The notes: generated from the sequence alone by a model not told the origin. A DNA stretch of 64,000 bases from Terriglobales bacterium (GCA_025980765.1 JAICXB010000008.1:1-64000), one strand, 5' to 3'. Positions 17,644 through 26,886 are shown, counted from the stretch's first letter. Translations and numbers: made by a program.

Positions 17644-19335
17644 ATGAAATCGCCAACACGGACTTACATCCTGGAAGTTGCGACCTTCTTCACTCTCTGC
17701 CTACTCTTCTTTTTCTACGGACTCAACAGCTTCGGATTGGTCGGCGCCGATGAGCCTCGCTATGCGCAGATCGCCCGCGAGATGCTGCGCAACAATGACT
17801 ACGTAACTCCCACCCTGCACGGGAGCCCATGGCTGGAGAAGCCCGCGCTCTATTATTGGCGCGCTGCGGCGGCCTTTCATACCTTTGGCGTGCACGACTG
17901 GGTGGCGCGGTTGCCTTCTGCCAGCTTCGCACTGGTGTTGATCATCATCGTCTACTTCCATATGCGCCGCTTCCGTCCGGGCGCCCAGTTCGGCGCGGCG
18001 CTCATCACCGCTTCCGCCGCTGCAATGATCGGCTTTGCTCGCGGAGCTTCTACCGACATGCAGCTTGCCGCGCCGTTCTCCTTTGCAATGCTGGGCTGGT
18101 ACGCATGGTATGAAACGGGACGTAAATTCTGGCTCTTCGACCTCTACTTCTTTATCGGCGTCGGCATGCTCGCCAAGGGGCCGGTCGCTCCCGGACTCGC
18201 GTTCCTGATCGTCACTATCTTCGCCGCAGTTCGCCGCGATCTGAAGCTGATTTGGCGAACGCTATGGTGGCCGGGCGTGCTGATATTTCTGGCGATCGTG
18301 TCGCCATGGTACATCGCCGTGCAGCGGGCAAACCCCGATTTCTTCCGCGTCTTCATTCTTCAGCACAATCTGGAGCGCTTCGCCACTGATCTCTTCCAGC
18401 ATCGCCAGCCATTCTGGTTTTATCTTCCCGTTTTGGCGCTTTCTCTGATGCCATGGACGGTCTTCGCCTTCACTGCGCTGCTATCGGGAGCGAAGCAGAC
18501 ATGGCGCGACTGGCGGCTCTCTTCGCCGGGGATGGCGCGCGAGAGCGAGCGGATCGGAGACGCATTCCCAGAATTTCTTGTGATCTGGGCGCTCTTCCCG
18601 GTAGTGTTCTTTTCTTTTTCGCAATCGAAGCTTCCTGGATACATCCTGCCATCCATTCCGCCAGCTGCGATCTTGACGGGAGATTATCTCTACCGCCGAC
18701 GTGAAAAAGCCGTCCGCGTTGGTCTCCTTTCCACTCACGCTTTGTTGACCGGACTGTTGATGGGGGCGGTGCTGCTCACGCCGTTGCTGGTGTTGAATCC
18801 GAAACACGCGCCGCCGGCATCGGCAATGGCTTATGCCCTACTGTTGGGAACGGCAGTGGCTTTGTTCATCTTCTTGCTTACACGCCGGGGAGGTCAGCGC
18901 ATGCTGCTGTGGAGCACCATTCTCCCCACAGCATTCGCGGTGTTTTTTCTCCTGCACTTTGGCGGATGGGCACTGGATGCGGCCTATTCGAGCCGCGACG
19001 TCGCCGCCCTGATCCAAAAGGCAGAGCAACGGCAGGCGCTGGGATTCGCAATTCCAGTGGCTGTATTCCAGACCCGTCGTGACGTCGAATATGGCCTCGG
19101 CTTTTATCTTGACGAGCCAATACAACGATATGAACGCGGCGAGGTGCCGGGAGCTGCGCATATTGTGGTGACCACCGAGGCGGCGAGCAATCAGCTTGCC
19201 GCCAAAGTACCAGGCAGAGAGATCCTGCTCCTGGGAGAACCGGGCAAAGCTGAGTCAGTCACGCCCGCTCGCGCACTGAATCCGCAGAAGCTTGAGGTGT
19301 ACTGGATTTCGTCAAGTAACCTGCCGTCACGGTAA
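17644..19335 (+). CDS. Second glycosyltransferase family 39 (ArnT-like) membrane protein
   Basis: A 563-residue polytopic enzyme related to the one at 2635-4476 and of the same presumed role, transfer of a sugar from polyprenyl phosphate on the periplasmic side. The first loop has GADEPRYAQIAREML near residue 35, the acidic catalytic pair of ArnT-type enzymes, and SPWLEKPALYYW near residue 62. Ten or more hydrophobic segments precede a soluble domain from about residue 450. I start at the ATG at 17644; the preceding ATG at 17605 adds residues with no hydrophobic or family character. It stands alone between a small membrane protein and a GNAT gene. Confidence 0.85.
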   Translation: MKSPTRTYILEVATFFTLCLLFFFYGLNSFGLVGADEPRYAQIAREMLRNNDYVTPTLHGSPWLEKPALYYWRAAAAFHTFGVHDWVARLPSASFALVLIIIVYFHMRRFRPGAQFGAALITASAAAMIGFARGASTDMQLAAPFSFAMLGWYAWYETGRKFWLFDLYFFIGVGMLAKGPVAPGLAFLIVTIFAAVRRDLKLIWRTLWWPGVLIFLAIVSPWYIAVQRANPDFFRVFILQHNLERFATDLFQHRQPFWFYLPVLALSLMPWTVFAFTALLSGAKQTWRDWRLSSPGMARESERIGDAFPEFLVIWALFPVVFFSFSQSKLPGYILPSIPPAAILTGDYLYRRREKAVRVGLLSTHALLTGLLMGAVLLTPLLVLNPKHAPPASAMAYALLLGTAVALFIFLLTRRGGQRMLLWSTILPTAFAVFFLLHFGGWALDAAYSSRDVAALIQKAEQRQALGFAIPVAVFQTRRDVEYGLGFYLDEPIQRYERGEVPGAAHIVVTTEAASNQLAAKVPGREILLLGEPGKAESVTPARALNPQKLEVYWISSSNLPSR

Positions 19336-19471
19336 GCTGAATGGTTACGGCTGTACGTCATGGTTCCGGCGGCAGGAAATCGCTTTCCGCCGTCCATGGC
19401 TGCTCTTAGACTCTGGTTCCTGACCTTGGCGGGCTGGCGGTTGACTTCTATCGCTGGCGCTGACGAGCGAA

Positions 19472-20488
19472 GTGGTGACCGGAATCGTGCCATTGAGAGA
19501 AGCCAAAAGCGCAGCAGCCGTGAAAAGGGTCCGCAACGTTGTGGCGCTTGCTCCCGTGGAAATCATCGATCTCAGACATTTCGGCGCGAACGAACTGCGT
19601 CCTCTGCTGATGGAAGAGGCGCGCCTTTGGTCGGAGCGCATGAACTGGGATTATCAGGGCAGTGCCGAGATGATCCTGCGTTATCTCGATTCCAAAATTT
19701 TGCCTGGTTACGCCGCTGCCGATGGAGGGCGGGTGGTCGGCTATTCCTTCTTTGTGTATGAAGGCAGCAAGGGTGTGGTCGGCGACATGTTCACCGCCGG
19801 GCGTTCCGAAAATTCACTGGGAGAACGCCTGCTCAGCCACGTGGCCGAGACGCTGCAGCATTCTCCCGGCATTCGGCGCATCGAAGCGCAGCTGCTGCTG
19901 CACGACAGCGGCGGCACCGCAGCGCCATTTGTCCGGCGTGGATTTCGCCGCTTTCCGCGACTGTTCATGACGCTGCCGCTCCATCCTGCTCCTAAAATCC
20001 ATGCGATGGAGCCGCGGGGATTTACTCTGCGCCCCTGGAGCGAGCAGGATTTTCAGCCCGCGGCCAACGTAATCATGCAGGCTTATGCGGGTCACGTCGA
20101 TTCCGAGATCAACGACCAGTACCGCAGCATCGCCGGATCACTGCGCTTCCTCAACAATATTGTCCGCTTCCCCGGATGCGGGACCTTCGACATCGCCTCG
20201 TCTCTCACGCTGGTCAGCAACCAGACCCGCGCCGTTGTCGGACTGCTGCTTTGCTCCCGCGTCCGCGAGGATGTAGGACACGTCACTCAGGTATGCCTGC
20301 TGCCGGAGTATCGCGGCCAGGGCCTCTCTCGCTTAATGATGCGCGCCTGCTTGCAAAACCTGCTCGCCCGCGGCTTCTCCGAGCTGTCACTCACAGTGAC
20401 CCAAGCCAACCGCAACGCCGTGCAACTCTACGAGCACATCGGCTTTAGCACGCGCAGGATTTTCGATGCGTTTGTTTGGGAGGGATAG
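19472..20488 (+). CDS. Double GNAT-domain acetyltransferase
   Basis: A 338-residue protein made of two GNAT folds in tandem. The N-terminal half (residues 30-170) is degenerate: VGDMFTAGRSENSLGERLLSH occupies the acetyl-CoA-binding position but lacks a clean Q/RxxGxG/A. The C-terminal half (185-338) is intact, with VCLLPEYRGQGLSRLMM as the acetyl-CoA loop and TQANRNAVQLYEHIGF. Tandem forms occur in mycothiol synthase and other dimer-like acetyltransferases. The substrate is not evident. The start is a GTG at 19472, with another GTG just after it, so the exact start is uncertain. Confidence 0.75.
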   Translation: MVTGIVPLREAKSAAAVKRVRNVVALAPVEIIDLRHFGANELRPLLMEEARLWSERMNWDYQGSAEMILRYLDSKILPGYAAADGGRVVGYSFFVYEGSKGVVGDMFTAGRSENSLGERLLSHVAETLQHSPGIRRIEAQLLLHDSGGTAAPFVRRGFRRFPRLFMTLPLHPAPKIHAMEPRGFTLRPWSEQDFQPAANVIMQAYAGHVDSEINDQYRSIAGSLRFLNNIVRFPGCGTFDIASSLTLVSNQTRAVVGLLLCSRVREDVGHVTQVCLLPEYRGQGLSRLMMRACLQNLLARGFSELSLTVTQANRNAVQLYEHIGFSTRRIFDAFVWEG

Positions 20489-20496
20489 GAAAGGCA

Positions 20497-20724
20497 GCAA
20501 TAAGCGATAAGCAATAGGCGATAAGCAAGAACCAAAACGTTTCTTCAGAACCGAGATTTGATCGTCGCGAACTGGTTCGAAGCAGCGCGTTTGGATCTTC
20601 GGCTCAAGAGCCATGCGACAGTGTTTACTTCCGATGGTATTTCGGGAGATCCTTCGGCCTGCGGCCTCAGGATGACAGATCAGGTTTTCGCGTATTGCTT
20701 ATTGCTTATCGCTTATCGCTAAGC
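20497..20724. repeat. Fold-back repeat, family B copy 1
   Basis: The left arm 20497-20528 is built of AATAAGCGATAAGC-like units, and the right arm 20694-20724 of their reverse complement (ATTGCTTATCGCTTATCGC). The 165-base loop contains a family C element at 20646-20678. It fills most of the gap between the converging GNAT and DUF6677-pair genes and ends 4 bases before the latter's stop. Confidence 0.85.
20646..20678. repeat. Fold-back repeat, family C copy 3, nested inside family B
   Basis: 33 bases starting GAGATCCTTCGGCC and ending CCTCAGGATGACAG; the inner halves TTCGGCCTGC and GCGGCCTCAG are partly complementary. It lies inside the loop of the family B element, so one element was inserted or grown inside another. 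Confidence 0.7.
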
Positions 20725-20728
20725 GCCG

Positions 20729-20905
20729 CTATCGTTTCACGACCCACATCACCCAACTCGCGGCAATCGTGCACAGTACGAATAGGCTGAAGCAGTATGC
20801 GCCATAGCGAACCATGTCGCGCGGATTCCCTCGCTGCGTGATCCCAAAAACGATGGAAGCAAAGAAAGCGAAGATGAGAGCGGCACTGAAGTGCGAAAGC
20901 TGCAT
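20729..20905 (-). CDS. 58-residue membrane protein coupled to the DUF6677 protein
   Basis: A short protein with two hydrophobic segments (about residues 5-22 and 34-55) separated by a polar loop TQRGNPRDMVRYGAY. Its ATG overlaps the stop of the upstream gene as TAATG at 20903-20907, so translation is very probably coupled. I do not recognise a named family. The arrangement (small two-helix protein after a DUF6677 protein) suggests that they act together in the membrane. Confidence 0.65.
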   Translation of the reverse strand: MQLSHFSAALIFAFFASIVFGITQRGNPRDMVRYGAYCFSLFVLCTIAASWVMWVVKR

Positions 20906-21327
20906 TAGTCTTTTTTCCCGATGGCGATGTCGTAAGCGTCCACCGCGCCGATCACATTCAACAGTCCGGCAACGATGATGTACTTGGTCCCATAATCGGC
21001 GGAGGCAAGCTGGATGGCGCCCTGGCCCCAATCCATCGCGCGCGTCACAAAATAAAGGCCGCCTGCGCCGAGATCGCCGACAAAGCCCAACATGTCGAGC
21101 AGGTCGCCGCCATTGATTCCGTAAACTTTGCCTTGCATGAGTATGCCGAGAACGAACATCGCAACAATGGACGCCATGAGCAGCGCGCCACGAATCCAGC
21201 GCCTCTGCATAAAATGGCCGGCGCCAGGCACCAGCCACCCCAGGATCGGAGCCAGCACCGACATCGTGTTCACTTCGCCTGAGGATGAGGAGAGGAGGGC
21301 GTCTGCTTTGGTTCGAGATTGAGACAT
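20905..21327 (-). CDS. DUF6677-like membrane protein
   Basis: A 140-residue protein with an N-terminal polar stretch and three or four hydrophobic segments. The segment LGWLVPGAGHFMQRRWIRG at about residues 29-47 is the glycine-rich hairpin typical of DUF6677 and related TM2-like proteins. GGDLLDMLGFVGDLGAGGLYF and the final VIGAVDAYDIAIGKKD also fit. The role is unknown. The next gene starts within its stop codon. The gap to the M24 gene upstream holds a family A repeat. Confidence 0.7.
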   Translation of the reverse strand: MSQSRTKADALLSSSSGEVNTMSVLAPILGWLVPGAGHFMQRRWIRGALLMASIVAMFVLGILMQGKVYGINGGDLLDMLGFVGDLGAGGLYFVTRAMDWGQGAIQLASADYGTKYIIVAGLLNVIGAVDAYDIAIGKKD

Positions 21328-21354
21328 TTTCCTAAGTTTAGCAGTTCGATTTGA

Positions 21355-21507
21355 ACCACGGAGTCACGAAGGGCACGGAGGAAAGAAAGAATTCTGAATT
21401 CTTGATTTTTTTGAGTTTTGAATTTAATTCCGCTCGACAACAGCATTGGAACTCAATAATCAGACTCGGTCCTCAAAATTCTCCGTGTTCTCCGTGTCTC
21501 CGTGGTG
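21355..21507. repeat. Fold-back repeat, family A copy 1
   Basis: The left arm 21355-21384 consists of CACGGAG/CACGAAGG-type units; the right arm 21481-21507 has the inverted units (CTCCGTGTTCTCCGTG). The loop is AT-rich, with GAATTC and TTGAATT motifs. It lies between two minus-strand genes. Confidence 0.85.
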
Positions 21508-21518
21508 AAAAATGCAGT

Positions 21519-22685
21519 TCAGATCAGCACCAGTTCCGATTGTTCCCTGCCCGTAACCTCAGCCTTACCAGGACGGGTCATCACGTTTACCTCGCTGCGC
21601 ACTCCAAACTCAGGCAGATAGATTCCCGGCTCGATGGAGAAACAGGTGTTGGGCAGGATTTCGCGTTCATCCTTAGTCTCTAGGTTATCAATGTTCGCGC
21701 CGTTGCCGTGCAGGCTGGCGCTGATGTTGTGTCCGGTGCGGTGGATGAAGTAATTGCCATAGCCTTTTTCGTGAATGAAGTTTCGGGTGGCTTTGTCTAC
21801 TTCCCATCCTGCGATTCTGCGGCCGGCGGCAAAGGCCTGCTTCACTGTCTCGCAGCCCACTTTGCGAGCATCGCGGACAATGTTGAAGATCTCGCGATGC
21901 CGGTCGCCGGGATCTTTACCGATGAAGCCTGTCCAGGTGATGTCGTAGAAGCAGGCGCTTGGATCTTTGGTTTTGCCCCAGATGTCGAGCAGAACAAAAT
22001 CGCCTTCGCGCATTTTTTCCGAACCATCGGCGTGGGGCTCGTAGTGCGGATCTCCACTATGCGCGTTCACCGCAACAATGGGAGCATCTTCGGTGAGCAG
22101 GTTCTCCCGGCGCAGCGCCTCCAGTATCCATTGCGAGATATCGAATTCCGTGGCGCCCCCGTTCCGCACACGTCGTCCAATCTCTTTGAAGGCTTCGGCG
22201 GTGATTGCGTCAATCTTGTCGCGGGCGGCGTAATGGCTGGCGATCTGCTCGTCATTGAGCACCGCCTCAAACTGGCTGACCAGATCTCCGGAGCTGACCA
22301 CGTTCACGCCGAAGCCGCGCACCAGCTCGACCGTGCCAGCATCTACCAGCCCGACATACGGTATCTGGTTTTGCGGCGAGTACTGCATCGCCATGTTCCG
22401 ATATGGAACCACGATCTCCTGCAACTGCTTTTGCAATTCCTGCCAGGAGGAGTAGCTGCGCTTATTTCCGGGCAGACTGTCGAGATGCCCGGCTTCCACC
22501 CGATGCACCAGTTTCTGCGGCTCGCCTTGCGCAGGCACGAGGTAAAACCAGCGGCGCGTGACCATCAGATCAGAACGCAAGCCAAGCACGCGATAGGCAA
22601 TAGGATCGCGATGGTGGTGGTCATAGAACAGCCAGGCATCAAACTTACGGTCCCGCAGGGCAGATTGAATACGATCGAGATTCAT
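21519..22685 (-). CDS. M24 family metallopeptidase (Xaa-Pro aminopeptidase-like)
   Basis: A 388-residue cytoplasmic peptidase. The N-terminal creatinase-like domain spans about residues 1-165 and the pita-bread catalytic domain 170-388. Dinuclear metal ligands are visible: the first aspartate in VLLDIWGK, the second in YDITWTGF, the histidine in IHRTGHNI, one glutamate in FSIEPGIY and the last in RSEVNVM. The start is the ATG at 22685; a GTG two codons upstream is the alternative. It probably removes an N-terminal residue preceding proline from peptides. It is divergent from the acyl-CoA dehydrogenase gene with a family A repeat between. Confidence 0.85.
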   Translation of the reverse strand: MNLDRIQSALRDRKFDAWLFYDHHHRDPIAYRVLGLRSDLMVTRRWFYLVPAQGEPQKLVHRVEAGHLDSLPGNKRSYSSWQELQKQLQEIVVPYRNMAMQYSPQNQIPYVGLVDAGTVELVRGFGVNVVSSGDLVSQFEAVLNDEQIASHYAARDKIDAITAEAFKEIGRRVRNGGATEFDISQWILEALRRENLLTEDAPIVAVNAHSGDPHYEPHADGSEKMREGDFVLLDIWGKTKDPSACFYDITWTGFIGKDPGDRHREIFNIVRDARKVGCETVKQAFAAGRRIAGWEVDKATRNFIHEKGYGNYFIHRTGHNISASLHGNGANIDNLETKDEREILPNTCFSIEPGIYLPEFGVRSEVNVMTRPGKAEVTGREQSELVLI

Positions 22686-22720
22686 AGGCACTTTCGTATT
22701 CTATTACTGGCAGACTGGGA

Positions 22721-22809
22721 GTTAACACAAAGGTCACAAAGGTAGAACCACAAGGTCACGGAGAATTCTTTGTGACCTTATTGTTTGCCTTCGTGACCTT
22801 CGTGTTAAC
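22721..22809. repeat. Fold-back repeat, family A copy 2
   Basis: The left arm 22721-22763 (GTTAACACAAAGGTCACAAA and similar units) and right arm 22771-22809 (the inverted units ending CCTTCGTGTTAAC) sit in the divergent promoter region of the M24 and acyl-CoA dehydrogenase genes, so a pure terminator role is excluded here. Confidence 0.85.
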
Positions 22810-22887
22810 CTCGGACGCTCACCCACTTGATCCGCGCGTGTTATTCTCACCTGTTTTGCCTGAGCGCGGCTGTCCCCGAGCACAACT

Positions 22888-24030
22888 ATGGATTTTGCGT
22901 TTTCTGAAGAACAGGAACAACTCAGGCGGTCGATCCGCGAGTTTGCCGAAGCCGAGATTCGTCCGCATGTCATGGAATGGGACGAGAAGTCCGAGTTCCC
23001 ACTGTCCACCATCAAGCAACTTGGCAACATGGGGGTGATGGGCATGGTCTTTCCCACGGAATACGGCGGGGCCGGCCTGGGATACGTCGACTACGTCATA
23101 GCCGTCGAAGAGCTTTCCCGCGTGGACGGATCGGTGGGCATCGTCGTCGCCGCGCACAATTCCCTGTGCTCGAACCACATCTATCTCGCCGGCAGCGAAG
23201 AGCAAAAGCGCAAGTACGTTCCCAAATTGGCAAGCGGAGAATTCATCGGCGCCTGGGGGCTTACCGAGCCTGGCTCCGGCTCTGACGCCGGCAGCGCTCG
23301 CATGACCGCTACGCGCAAGGGCAATACCTGGGTGCTGAACGGCACTAAGACTTTCATCACCAACGGGCATTACGCCGATGTAGCCGTCATCGTCGCCGTT
23401 ACCGATCGCACCACCGGAACTCACGGTCTTTCCGCCTTCATCGTGGAGAAAGACACAAAAGGTTTTCGCCCCGGCAAGAAGGAGAATAAGCTTGGCTTGC
23501 GCGCCAGCGACACTGCCGAATTGATTTTTGAAGACTGTGCGATTCCGATCGGTAATCTGCTGGGTAAGGAAGGCGACGGCTTTATCGATGCGATGCGCGT
23601 GCTCGACGGCGGCCGCATCTCCATTGCAGCCCTTTCGCTGGGCATCGCGCAAGGGGCATTCGAATCGGCTCTGAAGTACTCGAAAGAACGCAAGCAGTTC
23701 GGCAAAGCCATTGGCGAATTCCAGGCAATTCAATGGAAGCTCGCAGATATGGCCACAGAGATCGATGCCGCCCGCTTGCTGACCCTGCGTGCAGCTTCCA
23801 TGAAAGATGCAGGCCAGAAGACCACGCAGGAATCCTCGATGGCCAAACTCTACGCCAGCGAAGTCGCCGTGCGTTGCGCCAACGAGGGTGTACAAATCCA
23901 CGGCGGCTATGGCTTCATCAAGGATTATCCCGCGGAAAAGTACTACCGCGACGTGAAGCTCTGCACCATCGGCGAAGGCACCAGCGAGATCCAGCGACTG
24001 GTGATTGCCCGGCAGTTGCTGAAGATGTAG
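22888..24030 (+). CDS. Acyl-CoA dehydrogenase, short-chain type
   Basis: A 380-residue FAD enzyme that introduces the alpha-beta double bond in acyl-CoA during beta-oxidation or branched amino-acid degradation. The three domains are in order: the N-terminal helical part, the FAD-binding middle with [15 protein letters not shown] and [10 protein letters not shown] near residue 150, and the C-terminal part with [39 protein letters not shown] and the closing [17 protein letters not shown] are ACAD signatures. The likely catalytic glutamate is the one in GEGTSE. No electron-transfer flavoprotein gene is nearby. The downstream propionate-type genes meaB and mce fit a fatty-acid or branched-chain degradation context. 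Confidence 0.93.
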   Translation: MDFAFSEEQEQLRRSIREFAEAEIRPHVMEWDEKSEFPLSTIKQLGNMGVMGMVFPTEYGGAGLGYVDYVIAVEELSRVDGSVGIVVAAHNSLCSNHIYLAGSEEQKRKYVPKLASGEFIGAWGLTEPGSGSDAGSARMTATRKGNTWVLNGTKTFITNGHYADVAVIVAVTDRTTGTHGLSAFIVEKDTKGFRPGKKENKLGLRASDTAELIFEDCAIPIGNLLGKEGDGFIDAMRVLDGGRISIAALSLGIAQGAFESALKYSKERKQFGKAIGEFQAIQWKLADMATEIDAARLLTLRAASMKDAGQKTTQESSMAKLYASEVAVRCANEGVQIHGGYGFIKDYPAEKYYRDVKLCTIGEGTSEIQRLVIARQLLKM

Positions 24031-24050
24031 TGTCGGAAACACTTTGACGA

Positions 24051-24220
24051 CTGAGGACACAGAGGAACATCTTTCACTCGTTTTCTTGAGCTCAATACGA
24101 TGGATGACTCCCTTCTGCCTATACTTCCGGATATCGAAGTAGCAATTGCCGCTAAGAAGCCGCTAATCCGAAGCTTTTTGTAGTGTGACTTCCTCTGTGC
24201 TCTCTGTGTCCTCTGTGGTT
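24051..24220. repeat. Fold-back repeat, family A copy 3, abutting meaB
   Basis: The left arm 24051-24069 contains GAGGACACAGAGGAA; the right arm 24190-24220 contains CTCTGTGTCCTCTGTGG. The right arm ends 2 bases before the meaB ATG at 24223, so the meaB leader is repeat DNA with no purine-rich ribosome site. Confidence 0.85.
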
Positions 24221-24222
24221 CA

Positions 24223-25212
24223 ATGTCTTTACCAATGCCGGAAGTCCTCTCTCAACCCGACGCCGCGCTCGCTACGTTCGTCGATCGCATTCGCGCCGGT
24301 GATGTGCGCGCGCTGGCGAGGGCGATTTCCGCTATAGAGGACAACTCGGCGCATGCCGTGCGCCTGATGCGGGCTCTATTCCCGCATAGCGGACACGCGG
24401 ATGTCATAGGACTCACCGGATCGCCAGGCTCCGGCAAGAGCACGCTGGTCGACCAACTGGCGCACGAGTATCGCAAACAAGACAAGACTATCGGCATTGT
24501 CGCCGTCGATCCCACCAGTCCATACACCGGCGGCGCCATTCTCGGAGACCGCATTCGCATGCAGGCGCACCATGCCGATACCGGCATTTACATTCGCAGT
24601 ATGGCCACGCGGGGCTTCCTCGGCGGTCTCGCGCCGGCAACCGCGGATGTTGCCACCCTGCTCGACGCAGCCGGAAAAGACGTGGTGCTGGTCGAGACCG
24701 TCGGCGTTGGCCAGGATGAGATCGACATTGTTCGTCTGGCCGATGTCACCATTGTCATCCTCGTTCCCGGAATGGGAGACGATGTGCAGACCATCAAAGC
24801 AGGCATCATGGAGATCGCCGACATCTTCGTGATTAACAAGAGCGACCGCGAAGGCGCCGAGCGCGTCGAGCGCGAGATTCGCGCCATGCAGACGCTGGCC
24901 ATCCGCCGCGACGACTGGACTCCACCTATTCTGAAGACCGTCGCCACCGAAGCCATCGGCATCCCAGAATTGGCAAAAGCGATTGATGGGTACCGGAAGT
25001 ATCTTGAAGGCAAGCAGCTGCTGATGGCGAAGAAGGTGAGCAACTGGCGTGAGCGCCTGATCGAGATGTTACGCAAGGCGCTGCTCGATCGGATGATGCG
25101 CGAGCGCCTGGATGCTGCGCTGCTCGACCGCTACGCCCGCGAAATCGCTGAGCACCGCCGCGATCCGTATTCTCTGGTTGAAGAACTGGTAACAGGGACG
25201 GTTGCCGGCTAG
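24223..25212 (+). CDS. meaB: Methylmalonyl-CoA mutase-associated GTPase
   Basis: A 329-residue G3E-family GTPase that loads and protects adenosylcobalamin in methylmalonyl-CoA mutase. Walker A is GLTGSPGSGKST near residue 66, followed by VAVDPTSPYTGGAILGDRIRM, the switch segment SMATRGFLGGLA, ETVGVGQDE, and the base-specificity motif NKSD. A C-terminal dimerisation helix follows. The mutase itself is not in the window, but methylmalonyl-CoA epimerase is the next gene, supporting propionate metabolism. The ATG at 24223 follows immediately after a fold-back repeat and lacks a ribosome site. A TTG or GTG further in frame is not better supported. Confidence 0.93.
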   Translation: MSLPMPEVLSQPDAALATFVDRIRAGDVRALARAISAIEDNSAHAVRLMRALFPHSGHADVIGLTGSPGSGKSTLVDQLAHEYRKQDKTIGIVAVDPTSPYTGGAILGDRIRMQAHHADTGIYIRSMATRGFLGGLAPATADVATLLDAAGKDVVLVETVGVGQDEIDIVRLADVTIVILVPGMGDDVQTIKAGIMEIADIFVINKSDREGAERVEREIRAMQTLAIRRDDWTPPILKTVATEAIGIPELAKAIDGYRKYLEGKQLLMAKKVSNWRERLIEMLRKALLDRMMRERLDAALLDRYAREIAEHRRDPYSLVEELVTGTVAG

Positions 25213-25320
25213 CGTTAATCTCGCAGCACGATTGCAGGAAAAACCAGTCGTGCACTCAGGCGAGCAGACGGGGCATACCCCGTTTCTACCCTGTATTGGT
25301 CTGCAGTTTTAGAGTACAGC

Positions 25321-25728
25321 ATGTATAAAGTCGATCATCTCGGAATCGCGGTGAAGAGCATTGCCAGCGCGCGGCGCTTCTACGAGCAACTCGGCTTGGC
25401 TGTTGTTGGCGAAGAGGTCGTTGAACACGAGAAAGTCCGTGCCGCGATGCTGCCTGTTGGTGAAACCCGCTTTGAACTGCTGGAGCCCACTTCCGAGGAC
25501 TCCGTGATCGCCAAATTCATTGCCAAACGCGGCGAAGGACTGCACCATGTTGCCGTGCACGTGAATGACATCTCGGCAACTTTCGAAGACCTCAAGCGCC
25601 GCGGCGTGCGCCTTATCTCCGACGAAATCAAGGTTGGGGCGGGCGGCCATCTGTATATCTTCGTTCATCCCTCCGCAACCGGCGGCGTCCTGCTTGAACT
25701 CTGCCAGGACCCGATCAGCGCGGTTTAG
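25321..25728 (+). CDS. mce: Methylmalonyl-CoA epimerase
   Basis: A 135-residue glyoxalase-fold enzyme that interconverts the (R) and (S) forms of methylmalonyl-CoA before the mutase. It has YKVDHLGIAVKSI with the first metal histidine, the glutamate in RFELLEP, the second histidine in GLHHVAVHV and the final glutamate in GVLLELCQD, which together bind a divalent ion. It lies 108 bases after meaB, and a weak hairpin (ACGGGGCATACCCCGT) occurs at 25269 in between. The stop is one base before the tsaB ATG, so it shares a transcript with tsaB and rimI. Confidence 0.92.
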   Translation: MYKVDHLGIAVKSIASARRFYEQLGLAVVGEEVVEHEKVRAAMLPVGETRFELLEPTSEDSVIAKFIAKRGEGLHHVAVHVNDISATFEDLKRRGVRLISDEIKVGAGGHLYIFVHPSATGGVLLELCQDPISAV

Positions 25729-25729
25729 A

Positions 25730-26431
25730 ATGCTGCTGCTCGCTGTGGACACCTCCGGTCGCCAGGGCGGTATCACTCTTGCCGGCGGCAGCGACAGCGA
25801 ATTCCAAATCATCGAATCATTGGGAATTCAAGGCGGAACATTTTCCGCCGAACTGATTCCACAGATTTCTGGCCTGCTTGCCCGGCACAGGCTTTCCGCG
25901 CAGGACCTTGAAGGGCTTGTGGCAGTCACCGGCCCCGGATCGTTCACCGGATTACGCGTGGGGCTCACCGCCGTCAAGGGTCTGGCAGAAGCTCTGAATT
26001 TGCCGATCGCGGTGGTTTCCGCGCTGGAGCTACTGGCATTTTCTGCGGCTGGTGGCTGCGTGGCACTGGCAGAACCGGCGTCGGCTGTGTCAAAGCCGAT
26101 CCTGGCGATAATTGATGCCGGAAGAAATGAGGTTTACGCCGGCATTTACGAGCAAAGGGGGAACGAGGTTCACATGCGCGTCGAATCGCTCCTGTCTCTT
26201 TCTGAGGCGCAGGAGCAGGCCGGCAGAGGCGGGTTCCGCGCAATCACACGGGACCAGGCAATCGCAGCGAAGTTTTCCCATATCGAAATCGTGGCGTATC
26301 CCGGCTGTCAAACAGCGGCGAAATTGGGCCTGCAAAAGCTGCTCACCGGAGACACGGTGGACGTGCTCGCGCTCGACGCCAATTACATCCGCAAGTCCGA
26401 AGCCGAGTATCTGCGGAAAATGCAGATATGA
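25730..26431 (+). CDS. tsaB: tRNA threonylcarbamoyladenosine synthesis protein TsaB
   Basis: A 233-residue member of the ASKHA fold that partners TsaD and TsaE in making t6A at position 37 of ANN-decoding tRNAs. The family begins with LLLAVDTSGRQGG and has GLVAVTGPGSFTGLRVGLTAVKGLAEAL near residue 65 and AIIDAGRNEVYAG. I start it at the ATG at 25730, immediately after the mce stop; the longer reading frame that starts inside mce is overlap only. It ends with ATGA shared with rimI. The tsaB-rimI pair is common in bacteria. Confidence 0.92.
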   Translation: MLLLAVDTSGRQGGITLAGGSDSEFQIIESLGIQGGTFSAELIPQISGLLARHRLSAQDLEGLVAVTGPGSFTGLRVGLTAVKGLAEALNLPIAVVSALELLAFSAAGGCVALAEPASAVSKPILAIIDAGRNEVYAGIYEQRGNEVHMRVESLLSLSEAQEQAGRGGFRAITRDQAIAAKFSHIEIVAYPGCQTAAKLGLQKLLTGDTVDVLALDANYIRKSEAEYLRKMQI

Positions 26432-26886
26432 AAATTGCAATAATCCGCTGCGCTAGTTGTGCTGACCTGCCCTCCATTCTCGATATTGAGCGCGCCTCGC
26501 CTGCGGCTGCGCACTGGCCCGACTCTGAGTACACCAGTGCCGTCGACTACCCTGCTCGTCTGCTCCTCGTTGCCGAGCAGAACTCCCAAGTCGTGGGTTT
26601 CGCGATCGCTTTTACAGCAATCGCAGAGTGGGAGTTGGAGAACATTGCCGTTCATCCAGGCTCTCGCGAACAAGGCATCGGACGTGTTCTGATGAATGCC
26701 TTGATTGAGGCCGCCAAAGCAGCCGGAGCCACCGAGATCCGCCAGGAAATCCGGGCGTCAAACCTTCCTGCACAGCGCCTGGCGCAATCCTGCGGATTTG
26801 TCCAGGATGGCAAACGGGCCGCCTACTACAGAGAGCCGGTGGAGGAGGCGATCTTATTTAAGTTCATCATGGTCCCCGCCTCGTGA
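26428..26886 (+). CDS. rimI: Ribosomal-protein-alanine N-acetyltransferase RimI
   Basis: A 152-residue GNAT enzyme that acetylates the N-terminal alanine of ribosomal protein S18. The acetyl-CoA loop is VHPGSREQGIGRVLM near residue 75, preceded by EWELENIAVHP and followed by IRASNLPAQRLAQSCGFVQDGKRAAYY. It starts in the stop codon of tsaB, its usual neighbour. The gene ends next to a family D fold-back repeat. Confidence 0.88.
   Translation: MKIAIIRCASCADLPSILDIERASPAAAHWPDSEYTSAVDYPARLLLVAEQNSQVVGFAIAFTAIAEWELENIAVHPGSREQGIGRVLMNALIEAAKAAGATEIRQEIRASNLPAQRLAQSCGFVQDGKRAAYYREPVEEAILFKFIMVPAS

Noticed and set aside
22819..24060. A 413-codon open frame antisense to the acyl-CoA dehydrogenase gene
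   Set aside because: It mirrors a clear gene and has no family features; long antisense frames are expected at this GC content. The same holds for 1092-1994 (minus), 3526-4548 (plus), 28765-29850 (minus) and 40839-41678 (minus).
25269..25284. Hairpin ACGGGGCATACCCCGT as the meaB terminator
   Set aside because: The stem is short and followed by only a few T; it lies between genes that are probably cotranscribed.
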